Assembly (NCBI GenBank): GCA_015179125.1
Contig: WHVA01000168.1
Span: forward strand, 145,968-209,967
Direction of reading: 5' to 3'
Origin: Gautieria morchelliformis
Taxonomy: Eukaryota; Basidiomycota; Agaricomycetes; Gomphales; Gomphaceae
DNA: 64,000 nucleotides
Position numbers and translations under genes: made by a program. This document shows, piece after piece, positions 32,520-42,850 of the stretch. A model generated the notes under the pieces. The model was not told where the DNA came from. It worked only from the letters and a program-made list of their open reading frames with translations, and did no database searches. The first letter of the stretch is position 1. Each line of letters starts with the position of its first letter.

Positions 32520-32718
32520 CTAGGTGGATACCTGCGCTTTGCGCGGGGGTGTAGGTCAAATGCCTCGGTAAGGTCAAATGCATCAGCAAGGTCAAATGCC
32601 TTGGGTAAATCAAACTTGGGATAATTCAAACACGTTCGGATAAGAAAATTTCATTCAGATAAGTAAAAAACATCTTATTGAGTCAAAGTAGCTCTAAGTA
32701 ACACATCAAGGTAGGTAA
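32520..32718 (-). mobile_element. 3' end fragment of another Helitron (F)
   Basis: CTAG at 32520-32523, hairpin CCTGCGC/GCGCGGG (32531-32547), then about 170 bp that match the 3' parts of Helitrons B and C (GTAGCTCTAAGTAACACATC). It is cut off at 32719 by an LTR. Confidence 0.78.
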
Positions 32719-33275
32719 TGTTATGACCATGCTGCTCGACCAACTCCAGTACCTCTGCACCTCCTCCGACTCTATTCCACAACATCTGCACTTTGACCCT
32801 TTGATCCCCTTGTTCTTTACTATTCACATACTTCCCCTTTTGACTCTATTCACCAGCCTTCCCTACTTAACCCTTAGCATAGCAAGTCTGGAGCATCAGG
32901 AGTTCCATTTGTTCCACTATCAATTAGACCTACATGCCCCTTGTTCTTTTGCCTATTGTTCTTAGTTCTACCCAGCACCCCCTTGTAGTTCCTCTTGTTC
33001 CATCTTAGTTACTTACTCCATTTATCCTAGTTACTTTTGCTCGCACCAGAATTGCTTACCTCTACCTTCCGACATGTTGTCTCAGCACTTTGTATAAAAC
33101 CCAGTCATGTATGCCTCTGTTCTGCAATTAGATAATTCACTTTGATATGTGACTCCCTTTGCACTGTTTCCTGTTCTTAGCACAGCGAGTACTTGCAAGG
33201 CCTCTGTCTCTCTGACCTCTGCCTTCCAACTTGATTTCTGATATCCAACTTAACTCAATTCTTGAACCCTTACCT
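32719..33275 (+). repeat. Decayed solo LTR of the gypsy-3 family
   Basis: Starts TGTTATGACC. It shares with the LTR at 61932-62543 the start, the TATAAAA promoter block (33093-33099), CATGTATG, TTCTGCAAT and TTAGCACAGCGAGT in the same order. There is no internal element sequence beside it. The right boundary is blurred by the Helitron C end. Confidence 0.72.
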
Positions 33276-35349
33276 CTAGGTGGATACCCATGCTTCGCAT
33301 GGGGGTGTAGGTCAAATGCATCAGTAAGGTCAAATGCATCAGCAAGGTCAAACACATTGGGTAAATCAAACTTGGGATAAGTAAAACACATCTCATTGCA
33401 ATTGAAAGTAGCTATAAGTAACACATCAAGATAGGTAATGTCTCTACACATGTCTGCATGTGCCCAAGTATAGTGTGCATAGCATGTCCTCCATGCATAG
33501 TGTGTCTTCACATGTAGTGTGTCCCCACATGTAGCATGTCCCCAAGTACAGTGTGCGTAGCGTGTCCCACATGCATAGCATGTCCCTGGTTTGTAGCATG
33601 TCCCCAAACGTAGCGTGTCCCTAAATTATAGCATGTGTGTCCCCCATGCATAGCATGTCCACATGTGTAGTATGTCCCTAGATGTAGTGTGTGTAGCATC
33701 TCCCTCAAGTATAGTGTGCAAAGTGTGTCCCCAATGCATAACATGTCCCCCAAGTATAGTGTGCATAGCATGTCCTTTGTTTGTAGTGTGTCCCCCAAGT
33801 ATAGCATGTGTAGAATGTCCCTTGTTTGTAGTGTTTTCCCCTGTAGTGTGTCCCTTGTTTGTACTGTGTCCCCCAAGCATAGCGTGTGTGTCCCCACGCA
33901 TAACATGCGTGTCTCCACGCATAGCGTGCGTGTCCCCAAGCATAGCGTGCGTGTCCCCAAGCATAGCATGCGTGTCCCCACGCATAACATGCATGTCTCC
34001 ACGCATAACATGTGTGTCCCCATGCGTAGTGTGTGTAGCATGCCCCTCAAGTATAGCATGCGTAGCATGTCCCAATGGCATGTGTAGCATATCCCCAAGG
34101 GCCTCAAAGTGAAGCAAGCAGAGGCTGATACTACTTATTAACTTTTAGCAAACTCAGGGACATGTATCAATATCTATTTTGTGACATATACAGACATAAA
34201 TAAAATAGTCAAGGAAACCATATTTAAGCAGCTGCTGTCATTAATTTTAGCAAAGTCAGGATTATCTATTTTTCGAAAAAATGTCAAGAAAATGTCCAGT
34301 ACATGTAAGCTGAAGCTGTTATTAATTTTAGCAAAGTTAGGATTATCTATTTTTTGAAAAATGTCAAAAATGCACTGTACATTTAAGCTGGAGCTGTTTC
34401 ACAAAGTCAGGATAATTTATTGATATCTATTTGCGAAAAAATGTCCAAAAGTACAGTACATTGAAGCAGAAGCTGTTATTAATGCCCAGCCAAAGCCAGA
34501 GAAGCCCAGAGACTGACAGAGAAACCCAGAGCCAGCCAAAGCCATAGTAAGCCAGCCACAGTATAGCCAGAGAGGAGTGCCTGGTAAGCAGCTTTACAGT
34601 AAATAAAACAATAAAACAAACCACATTTAAAAGCAGAACCTATTGTCATTAATTTTAGAGGAAACTTATTGATGTGTATTTGCAAAAAAAACCTGAAAAA
34701 TATAGATATTAAAATACATTTTTTTCAGCAGCCTTGGGATTTCATTTAAATCTATTTTCGAAAAAAATCAAAAAAATATAAAGCACATATGTGACAATAC
34801 AATATGATAAAACAAAAAAGGAACCAATAAAATGACAAACACAAATAAAATAAAATACATTAAAAAAGAGATATTTACAATAGAAAGCCAGCCAAGCCAA
34901 TAGATAGCCAGCCTGCCAAACCAATAGACAGCCAGCCATCTAAAGGAGGAGACAGCAGACAGAGCCAACAGCAGACAGAGCAGAGAGCAGACAGCAGACA
35001 GCGCAGACAGCAGAGAGAGGAATTGCCAGTGGAGCAGATTCCTGGCGTTCCATCCTTACCGTTCTGGCTTTATATACCGCCCACGTGTGTCATGCATGGA
35101 CCACGCTTGCGTATGCGCGTGATGGTTGCAAATCGGTCATGTGACCGCTGTGCAGCAATTCATGCTCGCGGCTGCACCACTTGCCGCTGACCTAAAGAGA
35201 GAGCCCTGGAGCCGGCAGACCGGCATAAACTGGTGATAGGGCCAGGGGCTCGCGGCTGCGCCGCTTGCATGCCACTGACAAATTGATGACCTAAAACCTG
35301 ACATAAGCAATGCCCACAAGCGCCACACGTGCTGCTTTCTACTATAGGA
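33276..35349 (-). mobile_element. Non-autonomous Helitron C
   Basis: 3' end CTAG at 33276-33279 with perfect hairpin CCCATGC/GCATGGG (33287-33303). The 5' end is near 35349 (minus strand TCCTATAGTAGAAAG, close to TCTATAGTATAAAG of B). It contains the GTAGCATGTCCC minisatellite, AT-rich TTATTAATTTTAGCAAA-type repeats (34130-34700), a CAGACAG run (about 34955-35015) and the palindromes GCGGCGCAGCCGC and GGTCACATGACC near the 5' end. No transposase gene is present. Confidence 0.75.
33430..34100. repeat. GTAGCATGTCCC minisatellite, long array
   Basis: More than 30 imperfect units of about 18-24 bp, homologous to 18560-18800. The long open frames here on both strands arise from the repeat and are not genes. 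Confidence 0.85.
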
Positions 35350-35403
35350 ATAACGCGTCCACTTGTGCCCACCACACGCGCTCATTGCAGGACTACGCAA
35401 CAT

Positions 35404-36422
35404 AATGGACCCTATCCCTCCCTCATCATTCTATGGTCTCCTTGCTGACGCTGTGATAGATCCCGTGCTTCTCAAGGATACCACCAACCAATCGTGGCCA
35501 TCTAGCACCCCCACCTCGGCTCACCCCTCCACCCCTCCCTCCAGTGATGAACCAACCCTGGTGCCAAAGGCATGCAAGACGCGTGAAGAGTTCACCACGC
35601 ATGATCTCGACCACCTCTTAGCCACCGTGTTGGCTGTCAACCCGTACATGGCGCCGTGCATGAAGATTGGTGAGAAGTGGAGAAGTTGCAACACTGGTGC
35701 AAGAGAAGGGGTTCTGCCAGAACTGGGAGGTGGACACCTTGAAGAACAAGGTGTCCTCTATGCTTACATGGGTAGAGGTACGTGTTTACCAAGTCTCACT
35801 GTCGACGCTGCTGATCTGTATAGGGGGGGAAAAAAAATTCCGCATGGTTAACACTGGGGAGAGTGCTGGAGCAAGACCCAGTCACCTTTGCAGGACTGTG
35901 TGGCAAACTGGACGCTGTTCAGCACTTGAAGATCCAGGCCAAGGATACGCTCGAGGAACTGAAAGAGCACACTAAGGAGGTAACATTTTTTTTTCTTTTT
36001 CTGTTTCTATGTTACACGCTAATTACACGTATCATGCAGGCACAGAATGTGTCACGTACAGCCAGGGAATCAATGCGCGTGAATATGATGAGGGTCATGG
36101 GAAGGCGAAGCGCACGCGATCATCCTGAGCTGATGATAGCGGCAAGGAAAATCAGGTGGATGAGGACAATGGGCCTGGTGTTTCCAGCACCGGGAGCAAC
36201 AAGAGGATGTGACTCACCAGCGTGAGTCACGTCCATGGAGCGCGTGAAACGGCAAGGGTGGCCAGGTCACTTGAGAAAAGTGAGGAGCGGGAGGAGCGGA
36301 GGGAGAAGGCGATGGAAACCTTCCATGCAAGCCTTCTGGAACGGCAGGACAGGGCTCTGGCCATCCAGGAAAGGACGGCCACTGCGCTCCTGGATATCCT
36401 CAGGGAGGGGTTACTTAAGTAA
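35404..36422 (+). pseudogene. SANT/Myb-like protein of a Harbinger-type element, broken
   Basis: Accessory DNA-binding partner of the DDE transposase, as found in Harbinger-like elements. ATG 35404 (MDPIPPSSFYGLLADAVIDP). The SANT-like part reads KIGEKWR then VATLVQEKGFCQNWEVDTLK, but the two halves are in different frames (1 nt indel near 35689). Next comes an exon with VTFAGLCGKLDAVQHLKIQA. After a T-rich intron, an exon has ECVTYSQGINAREYDEGHGK and a charged coiled coil (LEKSEEREERREKAMETFHA). Two in-frame TGA codons (36126-36128 and 36210-36212) lie in the last exon. The family name rests on general pattern and on the neighbouring transposase. Confidence 0.6.
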
Positions 36423-36429
36423 ACTCAGG

Positions 36430-36610
36430 GGTTTGTTTTTTGGGCACAGAATGAATTGCATGTTTTTTTTTGGCACAGAATAAATTCTTTTTAATTGTTT
36501 TTTTGGGCACAGAATAAATTCTTTTTAATTGTTTTTTTGGCACAGAGTAAATTGTTTTTTAAAAAAATTTTTTTTGGCACATAATAAATTGTTTTTAACT
36601 GTTTTTCATC
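36430..36610. repeat. T-rich ~36 bp tandem repeat
   Basis: About five units of TTTTTTGGGCACAGAATAAA followed by a T-rich spacer, directly after the SANT-like gene stop. Confidence 0.8.
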
Positions 36611-36639
36611 TTGTTCCACACAATTCAAGTATATCAAAC

Positions 36640-36745
36640 GTTCTGATGCGTCAGAACGCGCCTTCTCCACACATCAGAACCCCCTTCTCTATGCGTCAGA
36701 ACGCGCCTTCTCTATGCGCCAGAACGTGCCCTGTCCATCCATCAG
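36640..36745. repeat. TGCGTCAGAACGCGCC tandem repeat
   Basis: Four to five units of about 24-27 bp (TCTATGCGTCAGAACGCGCC) between the 3' ends of the two convergent Harbinger genes. Confidence 0.75.
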
Positions 36746-37325
36746 AAGTCACCTCCATGGAAATACACCTCGATCGGTGGCGGGGGACATCCGTATCGTT
36801 CAGACATTTGATTGGGCACAAGACAGGCCCGCGCATTGGTGAGTAGGACTGCCACTCGATATAGCAAGCCACATGGATTGCCAAGGATCTTGTGCTTCCA
36901 GTAGCAGTGGAGATAGGGCCAATCTTGCAAGACGAGTCCAAAACTGTGTTCACTGAGATACGTACACCTCCCATTGCCGTATTCCACGCACGCTCTTCCC
37001 GTGTCAAGGTGTCCCCACCACTGAATGGACTCAGGAGGTAGGGGCTGACCAAATAGGCTGAGTCCCCATACACCTGAAAGAAACGGTGCTCTGGGGGATC
37101 GTCGGGGGTGGACCCTGGCTGGATCGCCAGGCTCTTGATCTTGTCGAGTAGTCCACTCTCTTTAAGAACCCCACTGTCATTCTGGGGGGCCCGGAAAGGG
37201 CCAGCGAGGTGCGCGATCAGCCCATTCAGCACAACGATCCCTTGAAACTTCATACCATGGCATTTTTTATAGCCTGTGTAGACCAAATCTTGGTTAGTTC
37301 CAGGGTGGCAGGTTTGTCTTATCAT
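36742..37325 (-). pseudogene. Harbinger-like DDE transposase (DDE_4 type), 5' truncated and frameshifted
   Basis: C-terminal half of a DDE superfamily nuclease. CHPGTNQDLVYTGYKKCHGM then KFQGIVVLNGLIAHLAGPF resembles the region after the first Asp; GDSAYLVSPYLLSPF carries the second Asp. After LTREERAWNTAMGGVRISV a 1 nt loss changes frame, and the reading continues EHSFGLVLQDWPYLHCYWKH with the glutamate, then LAxPCGLLYRVAVLL-like sequence to a stop. The segment upstream of 37325, which should hold the first Asp, is missing; sequence there is an AT-rich repeat. It lies tail to tail with the SANT-like gene. Confidence 0.72.
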
Positions 37326-37354
37326 ACAATAACAACATAGAGGAATATATAGTA

Positions 37355-37617
37355 GTATTTATAAGGAGAATAATAGATGTTATCGAAGATTTTGTATATA
37401 TTTAAACATCTTGTACATATGAGAGAGTTTTAGAATACAAGATAGAGTAATAGATACTTGGATAGATACTTCTAACAGCTATGAGTAGGAGTATTAGCAT
37501 AAATAGTTATAATGAGAGAGTGTTAGAGTACAATATGAAGTAATAGTACTTGGATAGATATTTGTAGTATATATGAGAGGGAGTATTAATATGAATAGTT
37601 ATAATGATATAGTGTAC
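37355..37617. repeat. AT-rich inverted repeat, left copy
   Basis: Contains ATTTATAAGGAGAATAATAG and AATAGTTATAATGATATAGT. It matches the reverse complement of 40658-40840 and holds an internal duplication of about 100 bp (ACTTGGATAGATA twice). Confidence 0.8.
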
Positions 37618-40600
37618 AAGTAAACAGCAACGAGGTAGATGGAATGAGTTAGTGCAGGACAAGGACAAAGAGAACACCTCATACGCAGTAGAGATTTGCA
37701 TGGGATCTATGGGGATAATATTACAGCTCAACCAGATACGTTACATACCTAGCTTTTGTATCAATAATCATGATGCTGTCCCAAACATTTGGAACCACAC
37801 ATGACCATTCAGTTCCTTCCCTCATTGAGCAGTGAAAACACAGCAGCAATAAGTATGGGATCCTGTCTTTTAAACAGAACTACAGCGGTGAGAAGAAAAA
37901 CGGGTAAAGGGCCAATGGTTGACCTTATTTTCCATCATGTGCGCCCATTGTTCATGCCTTGCCTGACTTTTGCCTTTCTGGGGAATCAGCTGTATCCCTT
38001 TTCTGCACCCCAGGGTTTTTTTAGTGGTCGTTCCCACTTCTACCCACCACTTCGTCCCATAATCACATTTACAGGCAGAGCAAAGGTAATCACATGAAAG
38101 CAGGGGAAGAAAGGAAGGATATCAGAATGACCCCCAAAAAAACACATGAGTAAAACAATGGAGGCGAGAGTTGACTGTTCATTGATGAACAGCCCCTCCC
38201 TGAAGGAGACCACACTAGTGGGCTGTGCACACAGAGGAAAAGTCTTCACAAGCAAACTGTGCAACACAGACACAAAGCAGAGGGTGAGCCGGTGTCCAAT
38301 GACAGGAATGCATAGTAACAACTGTGTCTGTTGTCAGCCAATAACCTTTGATGGACAACATCACATGGCACCAAAACAGAGGAAAATATACGTACACCCA
38401 ATCACACAAAGACTTAGTAACAGTCATCTCAAACAATAGCCAATGAAATGATGAGTAACCAATGTCTCACAATGTCACATGGGAGAAAAGCACAGTAAAA
38501 CACACACAAAGCAACACAAACATTTTCATGTCATATGCTTAATAGAAGACTAATATTAAAAGTTGGTGTAAAAATAAGAAGAGGTGTTCTCATCAGCAGA
38601 GCAGCTGCTTGGGAGGTACAAAAGTAGAATTATTTATATCCCAACAATAAAATTGTCATATACTTTCACCCTCTTATTTTCTATAAGCTGAGAAAAAATT
38701 GGTTGAAGCTACATGTAATAAAAACTTGCAAGCATCTGCCTAGGGAGGGTGTTAGGAGCAGGCCAAGGGAGGGCACCTGGTGAGGTCCCAACCCGGCGCC
38801 TGAACCCGCACGAAAGATCTGCCTACAAAGGCCACCATCATTTGCATTTACAGCAGCCGTTGACGCCCCCCACTCCCAACCTCACCCGCTGCAACCCATG
38901 GCTCCAAGAGTGTGTCTGCAGGTGGAAGATGGAGGGGGGTGTTGATGTGTGGCGGCTGTTGATAGTTTTCGTTTTCTATTGTTTCTTCTTATATATATAT
39001 ATTTTCACCAATTACTATAATATCAGATGTTTACTAATAAAAGTGACGTTCCCATAAAACTCTATTTTAAATAGTGATATCTTTTCTGAAATTCTATTAT
39101 TAAAAAGCAATTCTGGGAAATAGTTCTCCATGTTACATGCTAAACAATTAAAGGTCGTTCAATAGAATCCATTGTATATGATTTCCTTCTGTTTCTAGAT
39201 ATCTGTTAATACTTTTGTTGGTACTCTATTTTTTAAAAACTAAACTGCAGTTCTTTCCATGTACAATATGTAAGATACTATTGGAGATTTTTCATCTTAC
39301 AACCTTCCTAATTAAGCAAACCCGCCCAGGTATTCTTAGTATGTTGAATCAAATAGAAATATCTTCTAGTTAACTCACCCATTCCGAGGTAACACAGATG
39401 TATTTAAAGGTGTCAATGGCATACATGTGTATGAAATGTACTATCTAAGGGAGTATACCTTTTAAAATTCTTAAAGTTCTAATTCACCAGAGTGTTTCAT
39501 AATCTATTCAGCTCTTAAAAGATGTTTTGTTTCATGATGTACAAATAAGTTTTAAAAATTCCAACAGTTTTAAAATCCAAATTATGTTTAGAATAGACTC
39601 CAAGTATTTAAATGATCTTAGGGAGATATTAGAGTTTGATACTTCTTATAGTTTCCGAACAACTTCCTAGGTAATACCACTGCATGGTGTAAGTTTACCA
39701 TAGCAACAAGTGTTTGCCATGCTAGTCCTAGTGTCAATACTTTGTCCTGGTTTTTTGGAATCTGACCCCTGGATGTGATTTTGCCCATGCAAGGTGATTA
39801 TTAATGACCAAAGTCATCAGAGGCCCACATATTCACCTGGAAGTGCAACCCATCCATAATCTAAATTGACAACCCCAAGTATATACACCTCTCCACTCCT
39901 TGTATCCACTGTCTGATCCTCTGATCCTTCCATCACTGAACGAAACTCAGTGTACAAAACACTTCATTCTGCATTAGATCAGCCTTCATGACTGCCCTCT
40001 GCCAATGGGTCGTTTTCATCTTATAGCCATTGTGGGATCCTAGCACACTCCCAAAGAGGTGAGAGTTGCACCTTCAAAGTGATTATACTTATGTGCATTG
40101 TATCACATAACCTTTTTGATTAACCTCTTATTAGGATCAGTTTTTCTGCTGTCCCTCTAGTTGGCACTGCCCCCCCTGATATCAACCCCCTGGCTTGCTC
40201 AAACACCGACATTCTGTGGCTCATATCTTTCTACAATGATACTTTTGGTGTGGTTGCAAATGATGAGCTGCATTGTCAGTGTGCTAAGCTTCTTCGATGG
40301 CTCACAAACAGATTTTCATAGCTTTGTCTTGTAGCTAGACTTTATCCTCCATGTATGATTCCAGCCTTGTTTTATAAAGCCTAATCAACCACTGAGCGTG
40401 CTCTATGCCTCTATTGTACTGTCCCTACCTGGTCCGCATCCTCTGAGAATTGTAAATACTTCTATTAATTCCCACGTGACAGAAGGGTAGTTATGATGTG
40501 ATGGAGTGATCTAGCACAAATACTGTAAAGCTCCACAGCAAGATGGTCAATTCAAGAAATGCCTAAAATGTCACTGCTTGACCAGATGGGGTTATGACAA

Positions 40601-40657
40601 TGAGATGCTCTGCCAGTTCCATTCCTGTATATTTAGATTTTCCCCCATCTCCCATTA
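37618..40657. other. AT-rich stretch without recognised genes
   Basis: About 3 kb between two inverted repeats. No transposase, RNA gene or conserved motif was seen. A GGAGGGGGGTGTTGATG junction near 38930-38947 looks like a polypurine tract next to an LTR start, so a decayed LTR element end may be here, but no partner LTR was found. Confidence 0.4.
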
Positions 40658-40840
40658 TAGACTATATCATTATAACTATTCTTACCAATACTCCTACTCA
40701 TATCATTATAAGCATCTATCCAAATATTTATCACTTTATATTGTAATCAAATACTTTCTCATATGTATATATATCCCTGAGATGTTTAAATATATACAAA
40801 ACTTTCTAATAACATCTATTATTCTCCTTATAAATAAATA
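40658..40840. repeat. AT-rich inverted repeat, right copy
   Basis: Inverted counterpart of 37355-37617 (ACTATATCATTATAACTATT and CTATTATTCTCCTTATAAAT). Confidence 0.8.
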
Positions 40841-41162
40841 TTGCTCAGTCCCACATGAAGCCATGGTCTCCTATCATATAACTGATACTAATGCCAGGTA
40901 TGACTACCTTGCACATAATCAAACATCAGGCTCACTGCTGTATAGAACATTTCGTTTCGCTTTTTTTGGCCTATTTAGCCTCTCTCATGCCAGATATACC
41001 CTCCCAGGTGGTTTGCTTTCATGTGCCTATCAATCACTTTTTTAGGCTAATTTTTTTTTTCTGCTTCTCTTTAACATAGAGATTAATATATTCCCCTCAC
41101 TTTGCCTTCGTCTGCTTGCACTGTAAGTCTGATATTGATAGCTTTATTGTCTCACTACTCTT

Positions 41163-42850
41163 ATGCCTGCATTTCTCAGGGATCCATCAACTCCTGAGAG
41201 AAATCATCGGCAGGAGCATAAAAGGGAGAGGGAGGAGTGCCAAATGACGTCAACCACTCATTGGAGAGTGTTCTGCTGCTACTGCTGTCAGAGTCCAGAA
41301 CCAGCCACCCCCTCCTCCACCACCCACCATTCCACATCCCTCACCCTCCTAGAAACATTGCAGCTGATCCTTTTCAACAACATGTCAAAGGGCCATCACA
41401 TCCTCCTATGCTTGCAGGGGCCATTGAATCCTCCTGATCCCAGTCCCAGAGAGCAGCTGGCAGCCCTTCCTGCTCAGTTAGCAGCTATCCCACCAATACA
41501 GCCACCAAGAAGAAATAGGTGAGACCCTGTACAGCCAGCTCCTCGCCCTGGCCAGCACCTGTATAGCCACCTCATCATCCTCCTGTAGTTGGTTCTGCAG
41601 CAGTGGCAGGGGTACATGCTCATGCTGCAGGTATGCAAGCTATGCCTGCTCAGCCCTTGGGAAGACATAGGTAGGAATCTATACAGCCAGCCCCTAGACC
41701 TCCTGTAGTAGGTTCTGCAGGAGTGGCAGCATTGCGGGTCAGGCTGGTGCAATAAGGCAAGAGGAAGATGTAGTTCTCAGACCTCTGTTGGTACCAGCTC
41801 CCAACCCTCAACCACTCCCTGTACCCTGGCAGTGTCCTCAGTGACTGCCTCTGATTACACTTGGTTCTTATAGAATAATTGAGGCAGATGTGTGGCCTCA
41901 TGATCTGGGTCCCATGAATGTTGCCTGTCATAAATGTAGAGTGTTACACTGGAAGGCAGAGTATCTGCAAAAAAAGCTCTACAAATGTGGAGAGCTGTTT
42001 TGGTGATTTCTGTATGCGAGGAAAGGTGGAGCTTCCAGACCTGTCAGTGCTTCCCTCAGCCGTTGAGATGGCTGTTAGAAGGCCAAGACTGTGAGGCCAA
42101 ACAGTTTCGGTAGAATATCAGGCAGTATAATGCTGTGTTTGCATTGACTTCCTTGGGGGCCATTGATGAGGCTTTGCTTTGGAAGGGTGGTGTCCATCTG
42201 TCCTCAAGCTACATGGCAAACTGTATCATATTCATGGCTCTCTCCTCCATGGCCATGAAAGGGATACAAAGTATGCCCAAGACTCAACACATTCAAAATT
42301 ACCTCCCAAAGCCAGATCCTCTTTCCATCTCCAACTGTCATAAGAGACTTGCAGGAAATGCTCCTAGGGCACAATCCTCATGTCACTATAAATAAACAAG
42401 CAGCTTAGAGGCTCAGAGCTCAGGCACAGAATGGTAATATCTAGGCAAGGATCAGCAGCCGATTGAATAAATAAGTAGGTTGCGAACGTGGCAAAAAAAG
42501 GAAGCTTACCGAATGGATAACCTTCCGACCCCAAGTGTGTGGGGAGGGAGCAGGGGGTGGGTGTAGATGAAATGCGCCCCAATGGGCTATAAAATAAATT
42601 AGAAGTGAAATGGGTAAACAAGTACATATCACCTGAAATACCCAAGTGTAGACAGAACTGACAAGGGACATTAGATAACACACAGTAGTTGTCCACCGGC
42701 TATAAAATAAATACAGGGAACACAGGGATACTAGAAGATGTAGAATCCCTACTGCAGAGGAGATTGCAGTGGTTCTTCCTGGAGATGGCATCACACATGC
42801 AGTTCCTGACTCTGCCTCTTTGTATATAAACCCACATAACATGTATGCTA
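41163..42850 (+). pseudogene. Decayed Helitron RepHel, N-terminal part
   Basis: Starts MPAFLRDPSTPERNHRQ, as the intact protein at 25948-31221 does, then shows the Pro/Ala-rich part (LAALPAQLAAIPPIQPPRRN), LRWLLEGQD, NAVFALTSLGA, SSSYMANCIIFMALSS and EEIAVVLPGDGI. Many stops and frame changes separate the pieces, and nothing after the LPGDGI segment is found. About 260 bp at 42440-42700 do not match the Helitron and interrupt it before the segment equivalent to YREHRDPRRYN. It lies opposite in strand to the other Helitrons. Confidence 0.82.
42440..42700. other. Insertion in the Helitron relic
   Basis: Unmatched ~260 bp between the parts equivalent to AQGQNGEIRAR and YREHRDP of the intact protein. 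GGCTATAAAATAAAT occurs twice within it (about 42583 and 42700). Its identity is unknown. Confidence 0.5.

Noticed and set aside
33430-34117. Several long open frames on both strands (up to about 200 codons) with CPSIACVSP-type repeats
   Set aside because: They follow the minisatellite period on both strands and have no start context or family; the openness comes from the repeat, not from coding.
38749-39057. A frame with a Pro-rich start next to a GGAGGGGGGTGTTGATG junction as an LTR-element 3' end
   Set aside because: It looks like a polypurine tract and LTR start, but there is no partner LTR or coding remnant, so it is kept only as a remark.
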